Part shown: positions 25,701-34,087 of the stretch, piece by piece
How positions within the stretch are numbered: position 1 is the first letter of the stretch
Layout of the letters: every line of letters begins with the position of its first letter
Virus record (IMG/VR): IMGVR_UViG_3300010396_000045
Span: 1 to 64,000 of that record
Direction: 5' to 3' (one strand)
DNA: 64,000 bases
Source of the DNA: a virus
Position numbers and translations under genes: made by a program
Notes under the pieces: generated by a model
What the model was told of the DNA's origin: nothing
Database searches by the model: none
What the model saw: the letters and a program-made list of their open reading frames with translations, nothing else

Positions 25701-26038
25701 TCCGTCGCAGTGCCCGTGAAGGACAGCGCATCCAGAATGCAAGTCAGGCTGCCGGTCCAGGAGGCTCTTAGTGTCTTGGCCCCCGGTGTCGGATTAAGCA
25801 GACCGAAGATCCAGATCCAGCCGCTGGTTATGTTGACAGAACCAACCAAGGTCATCGCCTGGTTGGTTCCGCCGTTGTCCCAGGTCAGCGTCAGACCGGA
25901 TAGGTTGTTATTCGAGTTGACGACCGCGAGAAGCGCCGTAGCGCTGCTGCCAACCGTCAGAGTCGTTAAGCTTGCAGATGTGGTCGCGGTCCCGACAATA
26001 GTCGGAGCCGTAGCGGAGGCATCAACCGCAACTGCCAT
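22739..26038 (-). CDS. Giant repeat-rich tail protein with an internal glycoside-hydrolase-like domain
   Basis: 1099 residues. The N-terminal domain is beta-rich. Many tandem degenerate units of about 20-25 residues follow, built on 'A-x-G-x-A-T-x-x-x-L-S-A-x-G-x-A-x-Q'. In the middle (about residues 490-790) is a different domain (PNGVDTTFTNMMTACAPYIDSI..FAFYLADTADPDPSG..FIWIANL..DIDYYGIDGYPVRDD) that looks like a TIM-barrel glycan-binding or hydrolase domain. The repeats resume after it. The same repeats occur at 26446-29400. Likely a long adsorption fibre. Confidence 0.75.
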   Translation of the reverse strand: MAVAVDASATAPTIVGTATTSASLTTLTVGSSATALLAVVNSNNNLSGLTLTWDNGGTNQAMTLVGSVNITSGWIWIFGLLNPTPGAKTLRASWTGSLTCILDALSFTGTATDTIANAFQNFNSAKPAASTSHTITLTGASGNISFCTSANNTNTYTSPYLNTTGSTNLYHDATHVAGTAAYAPSASSVVWTDHTSSSLADVLAGVDVAVPAAPTSNSATGSGTLALSCTGTALQSDNAQATASFLPLSSVASISDWAYGAATFLPLTVVGQARQYDRGSSTATFFQLSATAQIGQSNAASCVATVAPITGNGTVSLWCYGRATLSYASSGTAGQQALASGIQTAFAISAVGHAASGTNATGQATLPLLTGASGQLGQNDQASATDTISALSAVGTAQQFNSAVASGTIDALSSAVSLGQSNHAQAAGTIEALTSSATISDWSYGKASLLTLSAVGAAGQVGQNPATGVATIQFGMVGSCVLSISAFLRTPIGPQTPWHFAPNANWPSNFDPNLQTLGFTLADVASAGLLPFLPTGVKALVYVGNPNGVDTTFTNMMTACAPYIDSIFAFYLADTADPDPSGTWGTFYDPANLKAQADYIHTNFPGTKTFIWIANLGSSYAPAYDQYNGFTGYLPSNTDIDYYGIDGYPVRDDLNGGFDTSILALNFNAAVAAGIPPEAIVPSYQAFGLGNWGAPFEVPTPDQLRQTIAAWRPLTPNPPFDYYFAWGEQQGDIALKDLPALQVVAQQSNEPGPYVTFFDLSCSASMQQQVGQASGAANLLQLAAVGQAGQVDVANGLATLAFSSTGHVNQADLASSSTSFASLSAAGTLSSGTNASGSDSVLSISAVGRIDQHNAASGAATVIPLACVATSPDWCLGTNTILALSGFGFAGQGSVCFARIQLPSLSALGLASSPLGASGQATVLQVSASGAISTAAHGIAYVDIACVSSLGQSDNATASSSIVFSASGAGVTQQSAVGRAAFTVSAVGSVGFSVPVSANISWDLSSRGVLGAEQFATGAAAISFSGSAALFQGAGMPIAGLGVLPPLLARGQIRIFTQGISREVFFVADDRLVYWPPWAGDTLPPNDATHNAGRAIWWG

Positions 26039-26064
26039 CAGTCATCCTAGTCTCGCTATAGGCC

Positions 26065-26442
26065 TTACCGAATAGTGCAGGGTATGATGAAGCTTCTAGT
26101 AAGTGTCTGAAGGTCAGATGACTGAATCGTAACGCTGACCATATATTCGTTGCCAACGCTCCCGCCACCTAAACGCACCGCTACTCGGGTCCAGTCCTCA
26201 TTGATGGCCGGCGTTCCAAGGCTATACAAATCAGATGGGGCACCATCGTTCCTTATGACGGAAACAGATGGGGTCGAGTTCTGAGAAATGGTGTCACAGT
26301 CTATTGCAGCCAGAGGACCGGAGAAGTCACATGCAACGACCGTCTCGTCTCCAGGCGCTATACCGTCCTTGAGCCTCTTCAGAGTACGGGCATCAGCTCC
26401 CAGAGGGACAGACCCGGGAAGCCAGGTGATGGATCCGCTCAT
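26065..26442 (-). CDS. Fibre-tail adaptor-like protein
   Basis: 125 residues. The pattern ITWLPGSVPLGADARTLKRL ... GDETVVACDFSGPL ... TRSFIIPCTIR suggests a small beta-sandwich like those that attach fibres to tails. It sits between two giant fibre genes with 3-base and 26-base gaps. The assignment is tentative. Confidence 0.5.
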   Translation of the reverse strand: MSGSITWLPGSVPLGADARTLKRLKDGIAPGDETVVACDFSGPLAAIDCDTISQNSTPSVSVIRNDGAPSDLYSLGTPAINEDWTRVAVRLGGGSVGNEYMVSVTIQSSDLQTLTRSFIIPCTIR

Positions 26443-26445
26443 GGC

Positions 26446-29400
26446 TCAGTCGGCCCAGAAAATTACCTGGTCTCCCTGTTCATAGCCGATTGGCGTAATC
26501 CATAGCTTTGCATGTGCAGCGACGATCTGCTCCAACTCGACCAACACGGCTGCCTCGACTTCGCTCATCATCTCTCCGCTGGCACTGAAGCTGATTGTCC
26601 CCGACCCGCTCGTGATATTCGGGTGTAGGAAAGCCGCGCCCGAAGCCGTGATCTGGAAGAACGATGCCAATGCCTGAGCCGGCACGACGGTATTCAGCAT
26701 CGTTCCAGAAGCAGTCATCGGCAGGAACGAACCGATGCCAGACATTGCGCGTCCGAGTACCGCCACGCCTGATCCGGTGACGATAGGAATCGTAGCGGTG
26801 CCGGAAGCTGACATGCTCTGGTTGGCTACGACGGAGGCAGTTATCCGGGGGAGAGATGCCGATCCGCTTGCAGCGACAACCTGCCCCATCCTGACAGACG
26901 CCGCCACCGCGAACGTAGCAGCTCCAGATGCCGCCAGGACGAACGACGCGGTCCCCGAGGCGCTCATACCGAGGAGCGTCGCGATAGCCCGCACAGGGCT
27001 TCCTACGGCGGCGGTAGCGGCAGCCGATAGAGCAGGAGCCGTAGCCGCAGCAGACGCCCTGTCGAAGCCCTGAGCGGCTCCTAAGGCCGATAGCGAAGGG
27101 ATCGTCGCCAAGCCTGTAGCCGCGTCGACCTGGCCGAGAGCCCCGGATGCCGACAGTCGCTCCAGTGATGCGGTCCCACTCGCCATGTCCTGCTGGACAG
27201 CCGTAGCAGCCGCTCGCATCGCCGGTATCGCAGCTAGACCGGAGGCCGAGACGATCTGCTGCGCCTGACCCGAGGATGAGAGAACAAAGGCGCTGGCCGA
27301 CTCTGACCAGAATATCTGTTGCAAGGCCTGCGCCGCGCAGGAGAGAGAGGGTAGCGTCGCGAGACCTGTCCCGAATGTCTGGCTTGTGATGTTCGGCTGG
27401 AAGACGTCAGCAGCCAGTAGGAGACCTGAGCCATCAGCGGCTAGGGAGATAAATGCGCCGTGGAACTCCTGGGAGAATTCCGCCGAGAATTCCGAAGAAC
27501 CGTCGAGCAACAATACCGGTAGGACTGGCTTGGGAACGGCCAGCACTTCAATAGTTGCAACCCCGGACATGAGGTTGAACGGACTGATTAGTCCGGCAAC
27601 AGATAAAGGAAAGAAGCCAATGACCGCACTACAGGAAGAGCCGATAGCGGCACTCACGGATAGCGTCGGAACCGTCGCCAGCCCGGAGGCTAGATCGCGC
27701 TGAACTGCCGATGCTACGCAACGTATAGCGAGGAATGTCGATCCAGATGCGCTGGCATTCGTCGAACTGGTCAGAGGCGCTACAGTGATGAACCAGTCGA
27801 TATTAGCAGCGCCTACAAACAGCAAATTCGGAATTGCTGTCGCCACGCATGAGAGCGTCAGGACATTGACCGTAGCGCCGAGTTGATCGGCGATTCCTAC
27901 AGCCCTAAGGTCAAGAACATCCGCAAGGCCGGTCGCGTTCTGCACCGAGGCTCGGCCACTCGCAGAGATCGTGAAGAACGATGCTGTAGCTGACGCTGGT
28001 TCAGTAAGTGCGGCGCTGGCGCTAGTTGAGAAGCCTATAGTGCAAACGGTGGAGGCCTGATCCTGACCAATGGCCGACGCAGCAGCCAGCATAAACATAG
28101 CGCGACCACTTCCCGTCGCGCCATTGGTATTGAGCGCCGTGCCGGCTGCCCGGAGCACTGCAAAAGTAGTAGATCCATTTGCGGAGTCGGTATTCGGCGT
28201 CAGCGATGCCTGACCAGCGCACCGCAAGACTTCAAGCGAAGGCGTCGCGCTCGTCGCGATAGAGTATTCCCAGGCCCCTGGATCCCAACCGATACGGGTA
28301 TGGCCGGCGATATCATCAGAGGCTGGTACGTCCGTTGAGTCCGCTACACCAGCGACGATCAACGCTGACCCGGTTTTCAGCTTCCAGTCAGAGACGGAAT
28401 TTACGAACTGGGCTGAAGTCGTAAGCCCTAGCTTATTCCCCCCATTGTCCGTCGCGTCCGTCCCAAGGCTGCTTGCATCCGTGCCGCAATGGTCGAACGG
28501 AAGAGCTACGGATGACGGATCAACATAGACGATCGGGTTGTAGCCGAAGATGGCGCAGTTTCGGACGTAGCAATTGCTTACGAGGCAAGAGAATGCCGCG
28601 CCGTTTGTGGGTGAGGGGTTGGCAGCTATAATAGTGCTGTTTACAACCTTGCTGGAACTCCCACTATCCCAAATGCCGATCGTTATGCCGTAGCCGCCGG
28701 ATCCCTGACGATCCACGATTAAGGTATTGGTGATTATCGTGGTGCTGCCGAGATCAAGAATGCTCCCGCCAGCCGGCGAATATCCATCAAAAATACAATG
28801 ATTTAGAGTAAGACTACCAGGAGCGCGGGCCGCGATAATGGAAGAGCCGCTTGTTGATATTGGGTCCTGAAACTGCAATCCGTCGAAGATTACGTTCGGA
28901 TCGGAAACCGTGATGTAGTTCGTATCTCCTTCTGTGCTCGGGAGCACGAAGCGGACGCCGTTGCTTGAGTTGAAAGCGAGCGCTTGGGTAGAAGAGGAAG
29001 CCAGAAAGTCGCGGAAGCTCTCTCCAGGAGCGGCCTTCAGCGTGATCGTATTCGTTGAGGTAGTCGTATGGCCGGAGAGGTGGAAATACTCTACCCCAGC
29101 CGTTGTCGAGATAGCCCCGCAGTCCCAAATCTGGCCGACGACAGGCTGTGTCAACGTGCCGGGAATGCCAGACGCCCAACTGGCGACGGTTACATAATCG
29201 ACGGACGCGAGGAACTTCCACGTAGCCGCCCCGTCAGTAATTGAGGAGCCTGTGCCGCTTGGGCCACCGGAGCTAGCGGATGTGCCGCTCTTCGTGCATT
29301 GGTACGCATTGCCGCCGTTTGAGCGCCGGTTTCCGACCGTATAACTGGTCGACGGCGCCCAGGCGGTTAGTCCAACAAAGATATTACTGGTCGTCGTCAT
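26446..29400 (-). CDS. Giant repeat-rich tail spike with an N-terminal beta-helix
   Basis: 984 residues. Residues about 100-370 read as a right-handed parallel beta-helix (NVIFDGLQFQ, LTLNHCIFDGYS, TIITNTLIVDRQG, KVVNSTIIAANP), a fold common in tailspike depolymerases. The rest is a long series of 'A-x-G-x-A-T-x-x-x-L-x-A-x-G' repeats as in the 22739-26038 protein. It overlaps the glycosyltransferase gene upstream by 17 bases. Possibly a host-polysaccharide-binding spike. Confidence 0.75.
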   Translation of the reverse strand: MTTTSNIFVGLTAWAPSTSYTVGNRRSNGGNAYQCTKSGTSASSGGPSGTGSSITDGAATWKFLASVDYVTVASWASGIPGTLTQPVVGQIWDCGAISTTAGVEYFHLSGHTTTSTNTITLKAAPGESFRDFLASSSTQALAFNSSNGVRFVLPSTEGDTNYITVSDPNVIFDGLQFQDPISTSGSSIIAARAPGSLTLNHCIFDGYSPAGGSILDLGSTTIITNTLIVDRQGSGGYGITIGIWDSGSSSKVVNSTIIAANPSPTNGAAFSCLVSNCYVRNCAIFGYNPIVYVDPSSVALPFDHCGTDASSLGTDATDNGGNKLGLTTSAQFVNSVSDWKLKTGSALIVAGVADSTDVPASDDIAGHTRIGWDPGAWEYSIATSATPSLEVLRCAGQASLTPNTDSANGSTTFAVLRAAGTALNTNGATGSGRAMFMLAAASAIGQDQASTVCTIGFSTSASAALTEPASATASFFTISASGRASVQNATGLADVLDLRAVGIADQLGATVNVLTLSCVATAIPNLLFVGAANIDWFITVAPLTSSTNASASGSTFLAIRCVASAVQRDLASGLATVPTLSVSAAIGSSCSAVIGFFPLSVAGLISPFNLMSGVATIEVLAVPKPVLPVLLLDGSSEFSAEFSQEFHGAFISLAADGSGLLLAADVFQPNITSQTFGTGLATLPSLSCAAQALQQIFWSESASAFVLSSSGQAQQIVSASGLAAIPAMRAAATAVQQDMASGTASLERLSASGALGQVDAATGLATIPSLSALGAAQGFDRASAAATAPALSAAATAAVGSPVRAIATLLGMSASGTASFVLAASGAATFAVAASVRMGQVVAASGSASLPRITASVVANQSMSASGTATIPIVTGSGVAVLGRAMSGIGSFLPMTASGTMLNTVVPAQALASFFQITASGAAFLHPNITSGSGTISFSASGEMMSEVEAAVLVELEQIVAAHAKLWITPIGYEQGDQVIFWAD

Positions 29401-31021
29401 TCAGGAACCGGATAAGGTCTCCGCGCACTCGTTGTATGACATCGCCCCAGTCACCAGCGACGCGCTGTCGGAATATCCGCATGGCGGGGTACCACTCGGT
29501 ATTCTCGTCGTGCCACTCGCCCTCTTCAGGCCAACGCCAGCGCCAGCATGAATCGAAGCGCGACAGCATCCACGTCGGCTTGTCCAACGCCGCAGCTAAG
29601 TGACAAACGGCGCTGTCGATCGTAATCACGAGGTCCAGTTGCTCAATGACAGCCGCCGTATCAAGGATGTCGTAGTCCTCCCCGATAGGCTGCATAATCC
29701 TCTCATCATCGACCCGATGATTCGACTGTTGCAGCGAGACAAACTGGAAGCGGTCGGAAAGCGCCAACAGCGGCTCCAGGAGAGGGAAGGGGACGCTTCG
29801 CCGCCTATCAATGGCGTAGGCCATCAGATGGTCCGGACGGCTTGCTCCGGCCCATACAAGCCCCATACGCAGCCTTCCGTCTCGCGCACCGATAGACCGC
29901 TCTTGAACAAGAGCATCCGGAGCAGGCAGAAAATACCGCTGGTTCGGGATATTGTCCGTCCGCTGGTCAAGGATCGCGGGTGCATCCAGCATCGGCAGAA
30001 CGACGTCGCACCGCATGACGTGCTCTTTTTCCGACTCCATATGTCGGCCTGCAATGACATCGTAGTCGCCGTCCATAATAAGCCGCCGCGCCATGCGCTC
30101 CATCGAGCGCGGCACGCCGATAGTCAGCTTGGAGACGTATTTCCGCAGGATAGGCGCATACCGAATGAACTGGATGCAGTCGCCCAAACCCTGCTCATGG
30201 ATCAGAACCAGATGCTTATCGCGTAGCTCGTCCAACGTCTGGGCAACCGGCAGGCCCAGGTCGGCGATCTTGGACTCAGCCTTGCTCTGGACAGTGTCGC
30301 GTAGCCGATACATATGCCACGCCTCGGGCCAGTTGCCGTTGCCCAGGAGGATGAAGGACTTGTTGTAGAGCGTCCCCTTCCGTTGTGGATCGCGGACCTT
30401 GTGCTCCAGCATCCACAGCGCCTCGTCGCGCCGGCCTAGCTCCATCAGGACGGTAGCGTGGTTGTTGACCACATCCTCGTACCATCCGCCGTTGGCGAAC
30501 TCTTCCACATGCTCGTAGCATGCCAGCGCCTCGTCATACCGCCCTAGCATATGCAGCGCGAAGCCTTTGCTCATCTCGGCGTGCAAGAACTCCGGATGCT
30601 TCTCCAGGCACTCGTCGAACGCCCGAACCCCGTCTTCATACGCAAGCGTGTGGCAGAGGTTGATACCGCGCTGGTACAGAAGCTCACGGTTGTCGGGGAA
30701 CGCCTCCAGCCCATTGACGACGAACGCCATCGAGTGGACGTACATCTTCTCGTCGCAGTAGGTCTTGGCGCAGTTGATAAACCACTCGACCCGAGGCTTC
30801 GTCAGCGACAACGACGCGCAGGCAAAGTCATATCCCTGGTCGTAGTTTTTCAGCTTAGGTAGCGCAATGCCGCAAATGTGGATCGCATCGAACGCCAGGC
30901 TGTCCTGGAGAATACGAGCGCCTAGCTCAGCCGCCTTGTGGTAGTCCTCCCGCCCGTAGGCGTCGAACATCTCCTCCCGGCGCTTGAGGAAGTCCGGATG
31001 GACGTCAAAGTCGATACCCAT
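29384..31021 (-). CDS. TPR protein fused to a GT9-like glycosyltransferase domain
   Basis: 545 residues. The N-terminal half is tetratricopeptide-like (HAEMSKGFALHMLGRYDEALACYEH; NNHATVLMELGRRDEALWMLEH). The C-terminal half has the GT-B/GT9 features of TPR-linked glycosyltransferases: VLIHEQGLGDCIQFIRYAP, MGLVWAGAS, FVSLQ, DTAAVIEQLDLVITIDSAVCHLAAALDKPTW. It lies in the fibre operon next to a methyltransferase, so it may glycosylate phage fibre proteins or host surface glycans. Confidence 0.85.
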   Translation of the reverse strand: MGIDFDVHPDFLKRREEMFDAYGREDYHKAAELGARILQDSLAFDAIHICGIALPKLKNYDQGYDFACASLSLTKPRVEWFINCAKTYCDEKMYVHSMAFVVNGLEAFPDNRELLYQRGINLCHTLAYEDGVRAFDECLEKHPEFLHAEMSKGFALHMLGRYDEALACYEHVEEFANGGWYEDVVNNHATVLMELGRRDEALWMLEHKVRDPQRKGTLYNKSFILLGNGNWPEAWHMYRLRDTVQSKAESKIADLGLPVAQTLDELRDKHLVLIHEQGLGDCIQFIRYAPILRKYVSKLTIGVPRSMERMARRLIMDGDYDVIAGRHMESEKEHVMRCDVVLPMLDAPAILDQRTDNIPNQRYFLPAPDALVQERSIGARDGRLRMGLVWAGASRPDHLMAYAIDRRRSVPFPLLEPLLALSDRFQFVSLQQSNHRVDDERIMQPIGEDYDILDTAAVIEQLDLVITIDSAVCHLAAALDKPTWMLSRFDSCWRWRWPEEGEWHDENTEWYPAMRIFRQRVAGDWGDVIQRVRGDLIRFLNDDDQ

Positions 31022-32436
31022 CAGTAAACCTCCGGCACCGCAAGAAAGTCGTTGCCGAAGTCTCGGATCAAGTATCCCAGGCTTATTAGCTTCTGCTGGA
31101 GGATAGGCTTATCGACCTTGCCGTATTCGATGAGCATCATCGGACGGTGCAGGCCGATCGTCTTGGCCGCGCCGTCCAGGACTTGCATTTCCATCCCCTC
31201 AACGTCGACCTTGATTAAATCGACGCGGCGGAAGGTCCACATATCCAAGGGGACAAGGGAAACGCGCTCAACCTTGTCCGGATCGTTCCCGCGCTCCTGG
31301 CTCAGCGGCTCACGCTGCCTCTCCCCAAACTCGATAGAGCCGAAGCTACATGGCTTGGTGTAGTCGAACTGCGGAACATCGATCGTGCCGTGGTGGTCAC
31401 CGACTGCCGCATGGATGCAGTAGACGTTGGTCCAGCCGTTCAGCGCTACGGACCCAGCCAGCATGTTGAATATCAACCGCTGTGGCTCGAACGCATAAAC
31501 CGCGCTGCAATAGGGCCGGAGGGCGAAGGAAAACGTCCCGACGTTCGCGCCGATATCGACGAAGACCGCTCCCGGTCGCTTTTCGATCAGCGAGATAAGG
31601 TAGTCGATCTCATACCACTGCTGGGCAATCCCTCCAGAGCGCAGAGGCGGCGTCTGGTTCGTATCGCAGGACGGCAGGATCATGTCGCCATAGCGGGTCC
31701 GCGCGACCTCAGAGACGAGGTTCTCCGGGGGCGGCTCCTCAGGCTTAGCCTCAGGCTCTACATTGCCTACCGCGACCGTCGCCCGCACCGAGAACGGCTG
31801 ACGGTTCATGAGATTGATCGAGAAGCGCCGCCGCCCGCCTGGCACAAAGCCATGCATCACGGCGTAGTTGGACCGCGTGAACTCCCCCAGTTCCTTTTCT
31901 AAGTCCGGAGGAAGGATCGCAATGACGTCGTGCGCTATATCGCAGATCCGACCAGCCTCGCGCGCCATAGCCTTGATCCGGCTGATTTCCGGATAGGCCT
32001 TCGGATCGTGTGGCTGCGGAGGAATAAAGCACGTCGCGTCGTCGATCAGGATGGCGTGCCGATGCGGAGAGCAGAGGATCAGCATCAGCTCTTCAATAAT
32101 CGGGCAGTCGTCCGGCCCGTTGCCGAACAGCCCAGCCGCGTTATGCGCGTCCAGCCAGAACAGCGCAGGCCCATCGAGACGAGCAACAACGCGAGGCAAG
32201 ATGGTCCGTGAGTCGCCCAGCCTGTAGGTGATGTTCTCCAGACCGTCGCAGCGGTTCATGGCCTTCTGGAGAAAGTCCTCGTCGATATCGAGGGTATCGA
32301 CCTCCTCGAAGTGCAACGCAGCCCATTGGGTAGACTCACCCTGATAGGTGCCTGTCTCGACAAGGCGCTTAATTCCGATACGGTCGCGCAGCTTTAGCGC
32401 GAACTCCGCAATCGGCGGATCGCTCAAGTGTCCCAT
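31021..32436 (-). CDS. Double methyltransferase: class I domain plus FkbM domain
   Basis: 471 residues. The N-terminal part (VETGTYQGESTQWAALHF..VDTLDID, then FWLDAHN and ILIDDA) is a class I methyltransferase-like fold. The C-terminal part from about residue 265 is an FkbM-type methyltransferase: VFVDIGANVGTFSFAL, AFEPQRLIFNMLAGSVALNG, VDLIKVDVEGMEMQVLDGA. The stop codon overlaps the following glycosyltransferase start (1 base). The pair may decorate a glycan by glycosylation and O-methylation. The fusion order is unusual. Confidence 0.85.
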   Translation of the reverse strand: MGHLSDPPIAEFALKLRDRIGIKRLVETGTYQGESTQWAALHFEEVDTLDIDEDFLQKAMNRCDGLENITYRLGDSRTILPRVVARLDGPALFWLDAHNAAGLFGNGPDDCPIIEELMLILCSPHRHAILIDDATCFIPPQPHDPKAYPEISRIKAMAREAGRICDIAHDVIAILPPDLEKELGEFTRSNYAVMHGFVPGGRRRFSINLMNRQPFSVRATVAVGNVEPEAKPEEPPPENLVSEVARTRYGDMILPSCDTNQTPPLRSGGIAQQWYEIDYLISLIEKRPGAVFVDIGANVGTFSFALRPYCSAVYAFEPQRLIFNMLAGSVALNGWTNVYCIHAAVGDHHGTIDVPQFDYTKPCSFGSIEFGERQREPLSQERGNDPDKVERVSLVPLDMWTFRRVDLIKVDVEGMEMQVLDGAAKTIGLHRPMMLIEYGKVDKPILQQKLISLGYLIRDFGNDFLAVPEVY

Positions 32437-32479
32437 GATGATTAGTTTCCCAGCTAATCCCAGCAGTACATGCGCAACG

Positions 32480-32556
32480 CCCCTCTGGCCGCTGGGAGAG
32501 CCAGAGGGGACGCGCTAACCAGAGGGGCGGAGGTGCCGGGGTGGGCACACCTCTGG
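32480..32556. repeat. Two adjacent inverted repeats sharing one sequence
   Basis: A 10-bp stem, CCCCTCTGGC / GCCAGAGGGG (32480-32509), is followed by CCAGAGG / CCTCTGG (32519-32556) with an inner GTGCC/GGCAC stem. The four arms are copies of CCTCTGG or its complement, so alternative pairings are possible. No T-tract follows. It lies between the disordered-protein gene and the methyltransferase gene and may be a processing or attenuation site. Confidence 0.6.
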
Positions 32557-32564
32557 TAGCTCAG

Positions 32565-33086
32565 TTAGCCTTGGTTCTGTTGGTTCTGCTGTTCCTGCCG
32601 CTCGCGCTCGAGACGCTCGTTCTCCTCGCGCTGCCGACGAGCTTCCTCAGTCTCCTGCGCGTGCTCGCCTTCCGCTGCGGGCGCGTCATGGACAACCTCA
32701 GGGTTCGGAGCGTTGTCAGCCGCCGCAAAGCGCGGGTCTTCGTCCACGCCCTCGTTCATCGCACGCTCCAGCCGCTCCTTGTCGGTCGGCGGACGGTTCG
32801 CAGCCCAGGAGGCGTTCATCTGCGGGTTGGCGTAGACGGGCTGGTTAGCGTCTACGGCCTGCTTCAGGCCTTCCCCGGGCATCACAGGCATCTGTGGGCC
32901 TGCAATGGCAGGGTCGGGAGTGAACGGCGTCTCGGGCATCGCAGCCGCTGCTGAGCCGTGTAGGACCTGGGGATGGCCCTCTGGCTGCGTGCCGGGGATG
33001 ATGGTCCCGTCCGCATTGCGCAGGCCATGGGGATGCCCAGGCGAGTTCGGCGCTGCCGGCGCCGGACGGTCGGCTTCGTCGGTCAT
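32565..33086 (-). CDS. Low-complexity acidic protein, probably disordered
   Basis: 173 residues rich in Pro, Ala, Glu, Asn and Gln. The N-terminal half is Pro/His-rich (PAAPNSPGHPHGLRNADGT). The C-terminal third is a charged helix (ETEEARRQREENERLERERQ) ending in Gln/Asn repeats. It is the first gene of the minus-strand group after the promoter motif at 33181-33194. Function unknown. Confidence 0.65.
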   Translation of the reverse strand: MTDEADRPAPAAPNSPGHPHGLRNADGTIIPGTQPEGHPQVLHGSAAAAMPETPFTPDPAIAGPQMPVMPGEGLKQAVDANQPVYANPQMNASWAANRPPTDKERLERAMNEGVDEDPRFAAADNAPNPEVVHDAPAAEGEHAQETEEARRQREENERLERERQEQQNQQNQG

Positions 33087-33180
33087 GTTTTCTAGAACTC
33101 CTTGCGTCGAAATGACCTCGCCACGACAGCGGCTATCGACGCGCTAGCGCCGCTGTAGGGATGGAAAATAAATCGAGGAA

Positions 33181-33194
33181 CTATGCATTTTGCA
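33181..33194 (-). promoter_or_regulatory. TGCAANNTGCATAG motif, minus-strand promoter of the 33086 gene
   Basis: On the minus strand the sequence TGCAAAATGCATAG is followed, 17 bases after GTGCAA, by TTTATT. The same motif-to-minus-10 spacing is found at 35342 (plus) and 52431 (plus). The element would drive leftward transcription of the 32565-33086 gene and its operon. Confidence 0.55.
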
Positions 33195-33214
33195 CTGGAC
33201 AATCAGCGCGGAAC

Positions 33215-33229
33215 GTCGCATATTGCGAC
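33215..33229. promoter_or_regulatory. Inverted repeat before the plus-strand small-gene island
   Basis: GTCGCA-tat-TGCGAC, a 6-bp perfect inverted repeat, lies 20 bases before the ATG at 33249, which itself has AGGGAGAGGCGAG as ribosome-binding site. A candidate operator; the cognate regulator is unknown. Confidence 0.5.
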
Positions 33230-33248
33230 ATAGAGAGGGAGAGGCGAG

Positions 33249-33527
33249 ATGGCTAAGTTCCTGTTCTTCGCAGACCTACCGAACGGCGAGATGGCCATGA
33301 CAGTTGATCGTGCTGACTATGACATGGGCGACGGCAAAATGCCGCGCATCTGGACCGAAGCTACTGGATGGGTCCGCTGCACTCGCGTAGTCCAGAGGAA
33401 GTCCAATCCCTCTATGCATAAGTGCGATACTCGCTGCATGTTCGCGCAAGGGCGCACTATGAACTGCGAATGCGCCTGCGGCGGAAAGAACCATGGTAAA
33501 GGCAATATCGTATGCGAGGCGGCATGA
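33249..33527 (+). CDS. Cysteine-rich small phage protein
   Basis: 92 residues. The C-terminal block KCDTRCMFAQGRTMNCECACGGKNHG is a C-x3-C...C-x-C-x-C-G-G-x-N-H-G pattern seen in a widespread phage-encoded Zn-binding protein family. It starts the plus-strand island and is coupled by ATGA to the next gene. Confidence 0.75.
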   Translation: MAKFLFFADLPNGEMAMTVDRADYDMGDGKMPRIWTEATGWVRCTRVVQRKSNPSMHKCDTRCMFAQGRTMNCECACGGKNHGKGNIVCEAA

Positions 33528-33655
33528 TGCGCCGCCGCATGCACTATCCACTTCGCGTCATGCTGATGATGCGAACAGTCTTCCGCCAGAGACTAAGACT
33601 ACTACCGTTGCGTCTTGTTCTATTGACGAGATTGGATGAGAGAAAGCGCAAGTGA
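33524..33655 (+). CDS. Very basic small peptide, 43 residues
   Basis: The ATG overlaps the previous stop (ATGA) and its TGA overlaps the GTG start of the next gene (GTGA). The product, MMRRRMHYPLRVMLMMRTVF..., is Arg/Leu-rich with almost no acidic residues. GAGG lies just upstream. The double coupling argues for real translation even though the gene is tiny. Confidence 0.5.
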   Translation: MMRRRMHYPLRVMLMMRTVFRQRLRLLPLRLVLLTRLDERKRK

Positions 33656-33861
33656 CGGGAGCCGAGCTAGTAGCCGCCCTAGACACGATAGGGTGGTCTA
33701 ACCGTAAGCTGGCAAAGCGTCTGAGATGCGACGAAATCCGCATTCGTAGATGGATACAGGACGTATCACAGGTCCCTCCGAGCGTCGCTAAGTGGCTCTC
33801 TACGCTAGCCGCATTCCACGAACGCCACCCGGCTCCTACAGATTGGAGAGTGAGGAAATGA
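33652..33861 (+). CDS. Small HTH DNA-binding protein
   Basis: 69 residues from a GTG. The segment LVAALDTIGWSNRKLAKRLRCDEIRIRRWIQD followed by VPPSVAKWLSTLA is a helix-turn-helix of the kind found in small phage and alphaproteobacterial regulators. Overlaps both neighbours. Possibly controls the island. Confidence 0.7.
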   Translation: MTGAELVAALDTIGWSNRKLAKRLRCDEIRIRRWIQDVSQVPPSVAKWLSTLAAFHERHPAPTDWRVRK

Positions 33862-34070
33862 CGATACACACAGATGCGTTGATGCCGTATCTGCATGGAA
33901 CAGTGGTTTTCCTTCTTGTTCTGCTGTTCAGCGGGATTTGTGCCCCACCGATCCTCGATGCATTCACGAGAGGAAGGCTGGTCACCGGAGGTGTCTTTAG
34001 CCTGATTTACGGCGGGGGCGTCTTCCTCATCGCCGGCGTTTCGACCGGCTACGTGCAGTTCGCGCACTGA
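33858..34070 (+). CDS. Small two-helix membrane protein, 70 residues
   Basis: Starts at ATG 33858 (GAGTGAGGAA before it), overlapping the previous TGA; a longer frame from 33792 runs through the upstream gene and is rejected. Two hydrophobic segments: GTVVFLLVLLFSGICAPPIL and GGVFSLIYGGGVFLIAGV. Unknown function. Confidence 0.65.
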   Translation: MTIHTDALMPYLHGTVVFLLVLLFSGICAPPILDAFTRGRLVTGGVFSLIYGGGVFLIAGVSTGYVQFAH

Positions 34071-34087
34071 GGAGTGAGGAAAATAGG

